From assembly GCF_003234085.1 (NCBI RefSeq), contig NZ_QKSD01000004.1:62001-126000 (forward strand): DNA of 64,000 bases, read 5' to 3'. The first letter of the stretch is position 1. Each line of letters opens with the position of its first letter. Made by a program: the position numbers and the translations under genes. A model generated the notes under the pieces. It was not told the DNA's origin, did not search any database, and saw only the letters and a program-made list of their open reading frames with translations. The DNA is from Curtobacterium sp. MCPF17_052 (lineage in GTDB: Bacteria; Actinomycetota; Actinomycetes; Actinomycetales; Microbacteriaceae). Shown in pieces: positions 53,499 to 61,814 of the stretch.

Positions 53499-54257
53499 GT
53501 GACCTCCCCCGCTGCCGCGCTCGACCCGGCGACCCGGCCCCCGCAGGACCTGACCACCCGACCGTGGTGGCACGCGCTCGGGGTGTTCGACCTCGAGACG
53601 ACCGGGATCGACGTCGAGACCGCGCGGATCGTCAGCGCACACGTCGGCCTCATCGACATGACCGGCCGTTCCATCGTCGAGGGCAGCTGGCTCGCCGACC
53701 CCGGCGTCGAGATCCCCGAGCAGGCCGCGGCGGTGCACGGCATCACGACCGAACGCGCCCGTGCCGACGGACGCCCGGCCGGCGAGGTCGTGGCCGAGAT
53801 CGTCGCCGCGGTCGAGGCCGTGTTCGCCCGCGGCATCCCGCTGGTGATCTACAACGCCCCCTACGACCTGACGCTGCTCGACCGGGAGGCCAAGCGCCAC
53901 GGGATCGCCTCCCCCGTGATCGGCAACGTGGTCGACCCGTTGGTGATGGACAAGGCGCTCGACACCTACCGGAAGGGCAAGCGGACGCTCGAGGTCGCGT
54001 CGCAGCTCTACGGCGTGCAGCTCGACGACGCGCACGACGCCGGTGCCGACGCGATCGCCGCCGGTCGGGTCGCGCAGGCGATCGCCGCCAAGTACCCCGA
54101 CGAACTCGGCATCAGTGCCGAAGAACTGCACCGCAAGCAGGTGACGTGGTGCTCCGAGCAGGCTGCGTCGTTCCAGGAGTACATGCGGGGCAAGCGCGAC
54201 CCCTCGTTCACCGCCGACGGCCGCTGGCCCCGACGGCACTCGGCCCCGAGCATGTAG
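53499..54257 (+). CDS. 3-prime-5-prime exonuclease (DnaQ-like, DEDDh)
   Basis: 252 residues from GTG at 53499; TAGCCT (53487-53492) 6 nt upstream indicates leaderless. ExoI FDLETTGID, ExoII YNAPYDLTLL, ExoIII HDAGADAIAAG: the DEDDh set. Acts on DNA ends; an epsilon-like proofreading or RNase T-type role cannot be separated from sequence. It ends 91 bp before the ter cluster begins but is probably independent of it. Confidence 0.88.
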   Translation: MTSPAAALDPATRPPQDLTTRPWWHALGVFDLETTGIDVETARIVSAHVGLIDMTGRSIVEGSWLADPGVEIPEQAAAVHGITTERARADGRPAGEVVAEIVAAVEAVFARGIPLVIYNAPYDLTLLDREAKRHGIASPVIGNVVDPLVMDKALDTYRKGKRTLEVASQLYGVQLDDAHDAGADAIAAGRVAQAIAAKYPDELGISAEELHRKQVTWCSEQAASFQEYMRGKRDPSFTADGRWPRRHSAPSM

Positions 54258-54348
54258 CATTCCGAGAGGGGGAGGGCCGGATCGCGCCGTCCCCTCGACG
54301 ACCGCACTGCAGGCACCGCCTGCACCGCTCAAGGGGAGATCCGCGCAC
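54258..54348 (+). promoter_or_regulatory. Leader region of the TerC-family gene
   Basis: TAGCAT (54255-54260) is a candidate -10, giving a leader of about 80 nt before the GTG at 54349. The leader holds a hairpin GCAGGC-ACC-GCCTGC (54308-54322) and an AAGGGGAG ribosome site. It heads the ter cluster and could carry metal-responsive control, though no known riboswitch is evident. Confidence 0.4.
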
Positions 54349-55479
54349 GTGTTCCTGAAGACCTTCGGGTGGTCCCTGGCCATCACCGTGCTCGCACTGG
54401 CCATCGCGCTGGTCTACGGCGGATGGAGCGCGGTCATCATCACCGCGATCCTCGGCGTGCTCGAGATCAGCCTCAGCTTCGACAACGCGGTCGTCAACGC
54501 CCGCATCCTCGAGCGGATGAACCCGTTCTGGCAGAAGATGTTCCTGACGGTGGGCATCGTCATCGCCGTCTTCGGCATGCGCGTGCTCTTCCCGCTGCTC
54601 ATCGTCGGCGTCACGGCGTCGCTGAACCCGGTCGAGGCCGTGCAGCTCGCTCTCGAGAAGGGGCCGATCGACGAGCCCGGCACGTACGCGTACCTGCTCC
54701 ACGAAGCGCACCCGCAGATCGCGGCCTTCGGCGGCATGTTCCTGCTGATGATCTTCCTGGACTTCATGTTCGAGGAGCGCGACATCCTCTGGCTGCGCTG
54801 GCTCGAGCGCCCGTTGCTCTTCATCGGCAAGCTCCCGATGGTCAACGTCATCGTCGCCCTCGTGCTGCTGGCCGTCGCGGGCACCACCGCCGGCGAGCAC
54901 CAGTCGACGGTCCTCGTCGCGGGCATCGCCGGCCTCGTCACGTACTTCCTGGTCACCGGACTCGGCGGGCTGTTCGACGTCGACGACCCGGAGGACGACG
55001 GCAACTCGTTCGAGAGCACCGGCGAGATGGTCGCCGAGGCGAACCGCATCAGCAACAAGCGCCGCGTCGGCAACGTCGCCGGCAAGGCCGCGTTCCTGCT
55101 GTTCCTCTACCTCGAGGTCATCGACGCGTCGTTCTCGTTCGACGGGGTCATCGGCGCCTTCGCGATCACCGCCGACCCGATCATCATCGCGCTCGGTCTG
55201 GGCCTGATCGGTGCCCTGTTCGTGCGTTCTCTCACCGTCTTCCTGGTCCGACAGGGCACGCTGGACGAGTTCGAGTACCTCGACCACGGGGCGCACTGGG
55301 CGATCGGTGCTCTCGCGGCGATCCTGCTCGTCACGATCACCACCGAGGTGAACGAGGTCGTCACCGGCCTCATCGGCGTCGTCTTCATCCTCGCCGCGTT
55401 CATCTCCTCGGTGGTCCGCAACAAGCGCAAGGCCGGCGACCACGAGCCGGCAGACGACCACGCAGCCGTCGCCTCCTGA
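54349..55479 (+). CDS. TerC/DUF475-family membrane protein
   Basis: 376 residues from GTG at 54349. About nine membrane helices. The first contains the TerC acidic motif EISLSFDNAVVNA, repeated in the second half as EVIDASFSFDGVIGAF, the two expected ion-interacting sites. TerC-family proteins lie in tellurite-resistance clusters and are linked to metal handling and protein metalation. It leads the ter gene series and is 40 bp from the first TerD. Confidence 0.92.
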   Translation: MFLKTFGWSLAITVLALAIALVYGGWSAVIITAILGVLEISLSFDNAVVNARILERMNPFWQKMFLTVGIVIAVFGMRVLFPLLIVGVTASLNPVEAVQLALEKGPIDEPGTYAYLLHEAHPQIAAFGGMFLLMIFLDFMFEERDILWLRWLERPLLFIGKLPMVNVIVALVLLAVAGTTAGEHQSTVLVAGIAGLVTYFLVTGLGGLFDVDDPEDDGNSFESTGEMVAEANRISNKRRVGNVAGKAAFLLFLYLEVIDASFSFDGVIGAFAITADPIIIALGLGLIGALFVRSLTVFLVRQGTLDEFEYLDHGAHWAIGALAAILLVTITTEVNEVVTGLIGVVFILAAFISSVVRNKRKAGDHEPADDHAAVAS

Positions 55480-55519
55480 CGGTCGCGACGACTGCACCAC
55501 CGACGAAGGGTTCACCGCA

Positions 55520-56107
55520 ATGGGTCTCAGCCTCCAGAAGGGCCAGGCGCTCTCGCTCACGAAGACCGACGGCAGCGCACTGACGCGCGTCCGTCTCGGT
55601 CTCGGGTGGGACGCCGTGGCGACGAAGCGCGGACTGTTCGGCGGCAAGAAGTCCGCGGACGTCGACCTCGACGCCTCGGCGGTCTTCTTCGGCGCCGACG
55701 GCCAGCCCGTCGACTACGTCTGGTTCAACCAGCTCCGCAGCAAGGACGGCTCGGCGCAGCACACCGGTGACAACCTGACCGGTGAGGGCGACGGCGACGA
55801 CGAGGTCATCCGCATCGACCTCAGCGCGGTGCACGGCGCCGTGCAGCAGATCGTCTTCGTCATCAGCAGCTACAGCCGGCAGACGTTCGACAACGTGCAG
55901 AACGCGTTCTGCCGGGTGGTCGACGACTCGACCGCCGGTGCGCCCGAGGTCGCCCGCTACCAGCTGACCGACTCCGGGCAGCACACCGCGATGGTGATGG
56001 CGAAGGTGTCCCGCACCGGAGCAGGATGGACCTTCACGGCGATCGGCGAACGTGCCGACGGCCGGACGGTGCAGGACCTGGTCGGTCCCGCGGCCGCCGC
56101 GCTCTGA
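55520..56107 (+). CDS. TerD-family protein (TerZ-like)
   Basis: 195 residues from ATG at 55520. TerD jelly-roll with calcium-site residues: DLDAS near 49-53 and the acidic loop [13 protein letters not shown] (83-95), plus VWFNQL. TerD proteins bind Ca2+ and are thought to sense metal or other stress at the membrane. The first of three close paralogues. An insertion [11 protein letters not shown] before the calcium motif is specific to this copy. Confidence 0.92.
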   Translation: MGLSLQKGQALSLTKTDGSALTRVRLGLGWDAVATKRGLFGGKKSADVDLDASAVFFGADGQPVDYVWFNQLRSKDGSAQHTGDNLTGEGDGDDEVIRIDLSAVHGAVQQIVFVISSYSRQTFDNVQNAFCRVVDDSTAGAPEVARYQLTDSGQHTAMVMAKVSRTGAGWTFTAIGERADGRTVQDLVGPAAAAL

Positions 56108-56136
56108 CGGCACCCCACCAGACGGAAGGACGACCG

Positions 56137-56718
56137 ATGGCGACCCTCTCGCTCTCGAAGGGCAACAACCTCTCCCTGACCAAGACCGACCCGGGGCTGC
56201 GACGCGCCATGATCGGCCTCGGCTGGGATCCGCGGACGACGGCCGGCGAGCAGTTCGACCTCGACGCCTCGGCCCTGCTGGTCGGTGCGAACGGCAAGGT
56301 CCGCTCGAACGACGACTTCATCTTCTACAACCAGCTGCAGTCCGTCGACGGTTCGGTCGTCCACCAGGGTGACAACCGCACCGGCGAGGGTGACGGCGAC
56401 GACGAGCAGATCCTCATCGACCTCGACCTGGTCTCCGCCGACGTCGCCCGGGTGGTCATCGTCGTCACCATCGACCAGGCCGACGCCCGCCACCAGAACT
56501 TCGGGCAGGTGCGTGGCGCCTTCTGCCGGGTCGTCAACGACGAGACCGGCAACGAGGTCGTCCGCTTCGACCTCACCGAGGACGCCGCGTCGGAGACCGG
56601 CATGATCTTCGCCGAGATCTACCGGTACGACGGCGAGTGGAAGTTCCGCGCGGTCGGCCAGGGCTACGCGACCGGCCTCCGCGGCGTCGCGACCGACTAC
56701 GGCGTCGTCCTCGACTGA
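56137..56718 (+). CDS. TerD-family calcium-binding stress protein
   Basis: 193 residues from ATG at 56137 (GGAAGGA upstream). DLDAS (41-45), DFIFYNQ (60-66), [13 protein letters not shown] (78-90) are all intact, so it should bind Ca2+. Closest relative of the following gene, showing tandem duplication. Confidence 0.94.
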   Translation: MATLSLSKGNNLSLTKTDPGLRRAMIGLGWDPRTTAGEQFDLDASALLVGANGKVRSNDDFIFYNQLQSVDGSVVHQGDNRTGEGDGDDEQILIDLDLVSADVARVVIVVTIDQADARHQNFGQVRGAFCRVVNDETGNEVVRFDLTEDAASETGMIFAEIYRYDGEWKFRAVGQGYATGLRGVATDYGVVLD

Positions 56719-56761
56719 CGGTCAGACGACCTCCCTCCCCCACAACCGAAAGGACCCGATC

Positions 56762-57340
56762 ATGGCCGGACTCTCCCTCAGCAAGGGCGGCAACCTCTCC
56801 CTCACGAAGACGAGCCCCGGGCTCACCGTGGCCACCGTCGGCCTCGGCTGGGACCCGCGCACCACGGCCGGCGAGGCGTTCGACCTCGACGCGTCAGCGC
56901 TCCTGGTCGGTCCCGACGGCAAGGTGCGCTCGGACGCCGACTTCATCTTCTACAACCAGCCCAAGAGCGCCGACGGATCCGTCGAGCACAAGGGCGACAA
57001 CCGCACCGGTCAGGGCGACGGTGACGACGAGCAGATCGCCATCGACCTGCAGAGCCTGCCGGCCGACGTGGACCGTGTCGTCGTCGTGGTCTCGATCGAC
57101 CAGGGCGAGGCTCGTCGACAGAACTTCGGCCAGGTCCGCAGCGCGTACTCCCGCGTGCTCGACCAGGACGGCGCCGAGATCGTCCGGTTCGACCTCTCCG
57201 AGGACGCCGCCCCCGAGACCGCGATGATCTTCTCGGAGATCTACCGCAGCGGCGCCGAGTGGAAGTTCCGCGCGGTCGGCCAGGGCTACCAGTCCGGTCT
57301 CGCCGGCGTCGCGACGGACTTCGGCGTCAACCTCAGCTGA
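56762..57340 (+). CDS. TerD-family calcium-binding stress protein
   Basis: 192 residues from ATG at 56762. DLDAS (41-45), FIFYNQ and [13 protein letters not shown] (78-90) are intact. It is about as similar to the previous TerD as family paralogues are and ends VNLS. A 75-bp spacer with a tandem repeat separates it from telA. Confidence 0.94.
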   Translation: MAGLSLSKGGNLSLTKTSPGLTVATVGLGWDPRTTAGEAFDLDASALLVGPDGKVRSDADFIFYNQPKSADGSVEHKGDNRTGQGDGDDEQIAIDLQSLPADVDRVVVVVSIDQGEARRQNFGQVRSAYSRVLDQDGAEIVRFDLSEDAAPETAMIFSEIYRSGAEWKFRAVGQGYQSGLAGVATDFGVNLS

Positions 57341-57353
57341 CCCAGCGCACGAC

Positions 57354-57393
57354 CAGCAGCACCCAGCAGTTCCCAGCAGCACCCAGCAGTTCC
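57354..57393. repeat. 20-bp tandem repeat upstream of telA
   Basis: Two perfect copies of CAGCAGCACCCAGCAGTTCC (57354-57373, 57374-57393) lie in the terD-telA spacer, with the ribosome site ACAGGAG just beyond. Internally each unit also repeats CAGCA. Confidence 0.9.
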
Positions 57394-57415
57394 ACCTCGT
57401 CACAGGAGACCACCG

Positions 57416-58636
57416 ATGCCCGGACCGCTCGCTCCGCCGGAGCCCACCGACCCGTCGCAGGACGCCCTCGTCCTGCGTGCTGCCGACGCTGCCGAGGTCG
57501 TCACCCCGGAGGACGCTCCGGGCATGGTGCCGGTGGACGCGGACCGGCAGGCGCAGATCGCGGCCCAGGCCCGGGAGTTCGTCGACGAGGTCGCCCGGCT
57601 CGACCCGCGGTCCCCCGCGTTCACCGAGAAGGTCGACGGCATCAACGCGATCGCCGGATCCGAGATCGCCCGGTCCGGCGGGTTCTCCTCGCGCATGCTC
57701 GAGCGCTCCCAGTCGTCGGTCGCCGGTGCCAAGCGGACCGGGGACGGCACGCAGGTCAAGGTCGCCACCACGCTCGGTGACCTGCGGTCCACGGTCGAGG
57801 ACCTGACGCCGAACGCTGCCGACCTCAGCACCGGCCGGAAGATCCTCGGCATGATCCCGGGCGGCAACAAGCTGGCGAAGTACTTCCAGCGCTACGAGTC
57901 CGCGCAGACCCAGCTCGACCACATCATCAAGTCCCTGATGGCCGGGCAGGACGAGCTCCGTAAGGACAACGCGACGCTCGCCGACGAGAAGGTCCAGCTG
58001 TGGGAGACCATGCAGCAGCTGAGCGAGTACGCGGTGTTCGCGAAGGCCCTGGACGCGGCGACGGTCACCAAGATCGAGAGCCTGCGGAACGGCGGCCGCG
58101 TCGACGAAGCGCAGAAGCTCGAGTCCGACGTGCTGTTCCCGGTGCGGCAGCGCCACCAGGACATCCTGACCCAGCTGGCCGTGTCGGTGCAGGGCTACCT
58201 GGCGATGGACCTGGTCCGGAAGAACAACACGGAGCTCATCAAGGGTGTGGAGCGCGCCCGCACCACGACGATCGCGGCGCTCCGGACGGCCGTCGTCGTG
58301 GCCCAGGCCCTGGCGAACCAGAAGATGGTCCTCGACCAGATCGACGCGGTGAACAACACCACGAACGCGATGATCCTGCAGACCAGTGAGATGCTGCGTG
58401 ACCAGACCACGCGGATCCACGAGCAGGCGACGAACTCCGGTGTCAGCGTCGAGACCCTGCAGAAGGCGTTCGACAACGTGTTCCAGACGATGGACGCGAT
58501 CGACTCGTTCCGCTCGCAGGCGGCACAGAACATGTCCTCCACCGTCTCGGCGCTCGAGTCCGGCATCCAGCGCGCCAAGCCTTACCTGGAGCGCGCGCGC
58601 CAGACCGACGACGACCCCCGATCGGTCACGCGATGA
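57416..58636 (+). CDS. telA: TelA family toxic-anion resistance protein
   Basis: 406 residues from ATG at 57416. The TelA/KlaA helical body is clear: QILGMIPGGNKLAKYF-type core (IPGGNKLAKYFQRYESAQ), LWETMQQLSEYAVFAKALD, VSVQGYLAMDLVRKNNTELIKGVERA, VALQNQKMVLDQ. Long coiled-coil helices and no membrane span. TelA confers tellurite and other stress tolerance with TerD proteins; its mechanism is unknown. Confidence 0.93.
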   Translation: MPGPLAPPEPTDPSQDALVLRAADAAEVVTPEDAPGMVPVDADRQAQIAAQAREFVDEVARLDPRSPAFTEKVDGINAIAGSEIARSGGFSSRMLERSQSSVAGAKRTGDGTQVKVATTLGDLRSTVEDLTPNAADLSTGRKILGMIPGGNKLAKYFQRYESAQTQLDHIIKSLMAGQDELRKDNATLADEKVQLWETMQQLSEYAVFAKALDAATVTKIESLRNGGRVDEAQKLESDVLFPVRQRHQDILTQLAVSVQGYLAMDLVRKNNTELIKGVERARTTTIAALRTAVVVAQALANQKMVLDQIDAVNNTTNAMILQTSEMLRDQTTRIHEQATNSGVSVETLQKAFDNVFQTMDAIDSFRSQAAQNMSSTVSALESGIQRAKPYLERARQTDDDPRSVTR

Positions 58637-58654
58637 CCCCTGCGGTCGGCTGCC

Positions 58655-59227
58655 GTGCATAATCGCCTGCGCGCGCTGTTCGGCCGCGACGACGACGACC
58701 AGGACCGACGGGTGCCCGACCCGGACGCCGAGACGCCGTCGTCGGCTGCAGCTGCTGCAGCGGCCCGCATCGACGTCCGGGGTTCAGGTGGCGCGGCCGA
58801 CGACGCTGCAGCCGCGGCCGGGCTCGACGACCTCCGGACCATCGTGCGCGCGGCCGGAGCCGATCTGCCGACCGTCGTGTCCTCGCGCGTCCGACACGTC
58901 GAGGACCTCCTCCGGGAGGCCGCCGGCACCGTCATCGCGCGTGGCGCCTCGACCGAGCAGCGGTACCTCTTCCAGGCCATCGTGAACGACTACCTGCCCA
59001 CGCCCGTCCGGACGTACCGCTCGCTGCCCGCGGCGGACCGCACGCCGGAGAGCGCAGCCACGGCGACCCTCGCCGGCCAACTCGACGTCGTCGCGGAGAC
59101 GGTGGAGGACATGCACGAACAGATCAGGAGCGGTGCCATCGCCGAACTCTCCTCGCACGGCCGGTTCCTGCGGGACCGACTGGGCGACGGCGACGAGGGC
59201 CTGCGCCTCCGCGGAGCCGACTCGTGA
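58655..59227 (+). CDS. XpaC-like helical protein, TelA partner
   Basis: 190 residues from GTG at 58655, 18 bp after telA. An acidic/Ala-rich disordered first third, then a helical domain with RYLFQAIVNDYLPTPVRTYRSLP and a coiled coil (LAGQLDVVAETVEDMHEQI). In Bacillus, xpaC lies next to a telA gene (yaaN), and this domain is reminiscent of XpaC. The assignment is by context plus a weak motif match. Its end overlaps the next gene by 4 bp. Confidence 0.6.
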   Translation: MHNRLRALFGRDDDDQDRRVPDPDAETPSSAAAAAAARIDVRGSGGAADDAAAAAGLDDLRTIVRAAGADLPTVVSSRVRHVEDLLREAAGTVIARGASTEQRYLFQAIVNDYLPTPVRTYRSLPAADRTPESAATATLAGQLDVVAETVEDMHEQIRSGAIAELSSHGRFLRDRLGDGDEGLRLRGADS

Positions 59228-59784
59228 CCGGGCAGCTCGTCCCGGGAGCGAACGCTGCGCTGACGGCCGAGAACCCCGGCCTCACCGCGGTCGTCGTCGG
59301 CATCCACTGGGACCAGATCGCCAGCCGCGGGCCCTCGGCCGAGCTCGTCCCGGTGGCGATCGTCTGCGGCCCGGACGGGCACGTGCTCTCCGACGAGGAC
59401 CTCGTCTTCTTCAACCAGATCGAGAGCGCCGACGCGTCCGTCCGGTACCTGGCCGAGTCCGACCAGGAGGAGATCGACGTCGACTTCGCCTCGATCCCCG
59501 ACGTCGTCGACAAGATCGTCTTCGCGGTCTACCTGGACCCTGACCCGCGGTCCCCGAAGGACCTCGGCTCGGTCCGGTCGATGTCGGTCCGCGTCTGCGC
59601 GCCCGACGGTCGCGAACTCGTCGCGTTCCCGCTGCCGTCGGAGCGGAACCACCTGATCGACGCGGTGATCCTCGGCGAGCTCTACCGCCACCGCTCGGAG
59701 TGGAAGTTCCGCGCCGTCGGCCAGGGGTACACGACGGGTCTGACCGGCCTCCGCACCGACCACGGCATCGGCCGCGCGCGATGA
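59224..59784 (+). CDS. Degenerate TerD-like protein without calcium site
   Basis: 186 residues from GTG at 59224. The TerD frame is kept ([37 protein letters not shown]), but DLDAS has become LVPVA (41-45) and the GDN-acidic loop is AESDQEEI. It should therefore not bind Ca2+ in the same way. It may act as a partner of the intact TerDs. Coupled on both sides by 4-bp overlaps. Confidence 0.85.
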   Translation: MTGQLVPGANAALTAENPGLTAVVVGIHWDQIASRGPSAELVPVAIVCGPDGHVLSDEDLVFFNQIESADASVRYLAESDQEEIDVDFASIPDVVDKIVFAVYLDPDPRSPKDLGSVRSMSVRVCAPDGRELVAFPLPSERNHLIDAVILGELYRHRSEWKFRAVGQGYTTGLTGLRTDHGIGRAR

Positions 59785-60644
59785 CGACGGGGCACCCGTT
59801 CCTCCGCCGTCGCGTCCGTCCGACCCCGCCCGGCCAGGAGGCCCGCCCGACCGCCGCCACGTCCGGCACCGCCACCACGTCGGGCACCACCGCCACGCCC
59901 GGCGTGCCGCTCCGCCGCCCGACCCCGCCCGCCGGAGCGCCCGTGGCATCGGCACCGGCCGCGCCCGCCAGCTCCGGCGGCGGGCTGAGCCTGTCCTCCG
60001 GGCGGCAGCCCGCACCGTCGACGGTCCGCATGCCGGCGCAGCGCAGCTCGACCGCACCGTCGGCCTCCGCGGCCGCCCCCGGCGCGACCCCGCCCCGTTC
60101 CGACCGTGTCGCACGTCGACTGCGGGAACGGGCCTCCCGGATCCGACCGTTCCCCGCACCGGACCCCCGCGACGTCCGCGTGCTCGGACCCGAGGACCCG
60201 GTGGTCCGCATCGACCGTCGCCGCTCCGCCGTCGGAGCACTCCGGATCACCGGTTCGACGAGTGCTGCGTGGGAGTCGGTGGACCACGTCGTCGGTGCTG
60301 CGACCGCGGACGGCGCGACGGCCGGACGCGCCGTGTCCACGCGCGGCAACCGCCCCCTGGTCGGCTACGACGGCTCCGACGTCCTGATCGCCCTCCGCCA
60401 CGTCCGCGAACTGCGGCGGGCACTCGTGATGGGTCGCGGACCGGACCGGCTCGTCGTCGCCTTGCACGACGGCACCACCCTCGCGATGGCCACCGGAGAC
60501 CCGGACACCACCACGATCCTGGCGCTCTCCGTCATCGACGGTGAACTCGAGCTCCGCGCCGAGCCGTTCCCCAGGGCCACCCACGACGGCGACGTGTTCG
60601 CCGCGTTCGGGTTCGTCCTGTCCGCCCCGACCGTCGGAGTCTGA
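59781..60644 (+). CDS. Proline/alanine-rich protein with divergent TerD/TerF-like domain
   Basis: 287 residues from ATG at 59781. Residues 1-120 are a disordered Pro/Ala/Thr/Arg-rich region (PTPPAGAPVASAPAAP). From ~125 a beta-rich domain (VRIDRRRSAVGALRI ... VLIALRHVRELRRALVMGRGPDRLVVALHDG) resembles the C-terminal half of TerF/TerA-type proteins. Role unknown; stands between TerD and biosynthetic genes. Confidence 0.6.
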   Translation: MTTGHPFLRRRVRPTPPGQEARPTAATSGTATTSGTTATPGVPLRRPTPPAGAPVASAPAAPASSGGGLSLSSGRQPAPSTVRMPAQRSSTAPSASAAAPGATPPRSDRVARRLRERASRIRPFPAPDPRDVRVLGPEDPVVRIDRRRSAVGALRITGSTSAAWESVDHVVGAATADGATAGRAVSTRGNRPLVGYDGSDVLIALRHVRELRRALVMGRGPDRLVVALHDGTTLAMATGDPDTTTILALSVIDGELELRAEPFPRATHDGDVFAAFGFVLSAPTVGV

Positions 60645-60647
60645 TCC

Positions 60648-61814
60648 GTGCGCCACTTCGCCAACATCGCCGATCAGGAACCGCTCTTCCTCAGACCACC
60701 GGAGGACGTGACACGGGAGAGCCCGCAGGACCTCCGCGCGGTGGCACTCGGGGCGACCCTGTACACGCCGGGGATCCGGCCGGACCTGGTGCGTGACGTC
60801 CGACGGCAGACGGAGCTCGGCGCGGGGTCGATCGTCCTCTGCCTGGAGGACTCCGTCGCCGACGACGACCTACCCGCGGCCGAGGCGAACGTCGAGGCCG
60901 CGCTGCGGACCCTCGCTGAGGAGCTCGACACGGCGACGCTGCCGCAGCTGTTCCTCCGGGTCCGGACGCCGGAGCACTTCGCACGGCTGCTCGACCGCTT
61001 CGGCAGTCGGGCGCTCGACGTCCTGGCCGGGATCGTGCTGCCGAAGTTCGAGGACCCCGACGGTGCCGGCGCCGCGTGGTTCGAGGTCCTCGACGCCGCG
61101 AACGAGGGTCGGGCACCCGGCCGCCGTCTGCTCGTGATGCCGATCCTCGAGTCCCCCGCGATCATGCACCGTGAGTCGCGCACCGAGGCCCTGGCCGACG
61201 TCCACGACCTGCTGCTCGAACGACGGGACGACGTCCTGGCGGTGCGCATCGGGGCGACGGACCTGTCGAGCGTGTACGGCCTCCGGCGTCCCTCGCACCT
61301 GACCGTGTACGACGTGCAGGTGTTGGCGTCCGTGATCGGCGACGTGGTCAACGTCCTCGGTCGGGCGCGGGACGGCTTCGTGGTCGCCGGGCCGGTGTGG
61401 GAGCACTACCCCGACTCCGACCGGGTGTTCCGCACGCAGTTGCGCACCACGCCGTTCCAGGAGGCCGGGGACCTCAGACTCCGTCGGCAGCTGCTCCTGG
61501 AGGGCTTCGACGGGCTCCTCCGCGAGGTCACCCTCGACCGCGCGAACGGCCTGACCGGCAAGACCGTCATCCACCCGCGCCACGTTCCCCTCGTCCACGC
61601 GATGTCGGTGGTCAGCGACGAGGAGTTCTCCGACGCGTCCGACGTCCTCGCGAACGCCACGGGTGGGGTCGCCGCCTCCCGCTACGGCAACAAGATGAAC
61701 GAGATGAAACCGCACCACGCCTGGGCGGAGCGGACCATGCTCCGCGCCCGGGCGTTCGGTGTGGCCACCCCGGACGTGACCTACGTCGACCTGCTCGAGC
61801 GGAGCCTCCCGTGA
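60648..61814 (+). CDS. CitE/HpcH-HpaI-like lyase of the ter module
   Basis: 388 residues from GTG at 60648, 3 bp after the previous stop. A TIM-barrel aldolase/citryl-lyase with LYTPGIRPDL, LCLEDSVADDDL (Mg-binding acidic), LVMPILESPAI, IGATDLSSVYGL and GKTVIHPRHVPLVHA. In published analyses of ter gene neighbourhoods a CitE-like aldolase recurs with phosphoribosyltransferases and ATP-grasp ligases in a nucleoside-like pathway. Overlaps the next gene by 4 bp (GTGA). Confidence 0.88.
   Translation: MRHFANIADQEPLFLRPPEDVTRESPQDLRAVALGATLYTPGIRPDLVRDVRRQTELGAGSIVLCLEDSVADDDLPAAEANVEAALRTLAEELDTATLPQLFLRVRTPEHFARLLDRFGSRALDVLAGIVLPKFEDPDGAGAAWFEVLDAANEGRAPGRRLLVMPILESPAIMHRESRTEALADVHDLLLERRDDVLAVRIGATDLSSVYGLRRPSHLTVYDVQVLASVIGDVVNVLGRARDGFVVAGPVWEHYPDSDRVFRTQLRTTPFQEAGDLRLRRQLLLEGFDGLLREVTLDRANGLTGKTVIHPRHVPLVHAMSVVSDEEFSDASDVLANATGGVAASRYGNKMNEMKPHHAWAERTMLRARAFGVATPDVTYVDLLERSLP

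Noticed and set aside
54258..54348. Possible manganese (yybP-ykoY) riboswitch before the TerC-family gene
   Set aside because: TerC-family genes can have it, but the conserved core could not be matched in this ~80-nt leader; an Rfam covariance search would decide.
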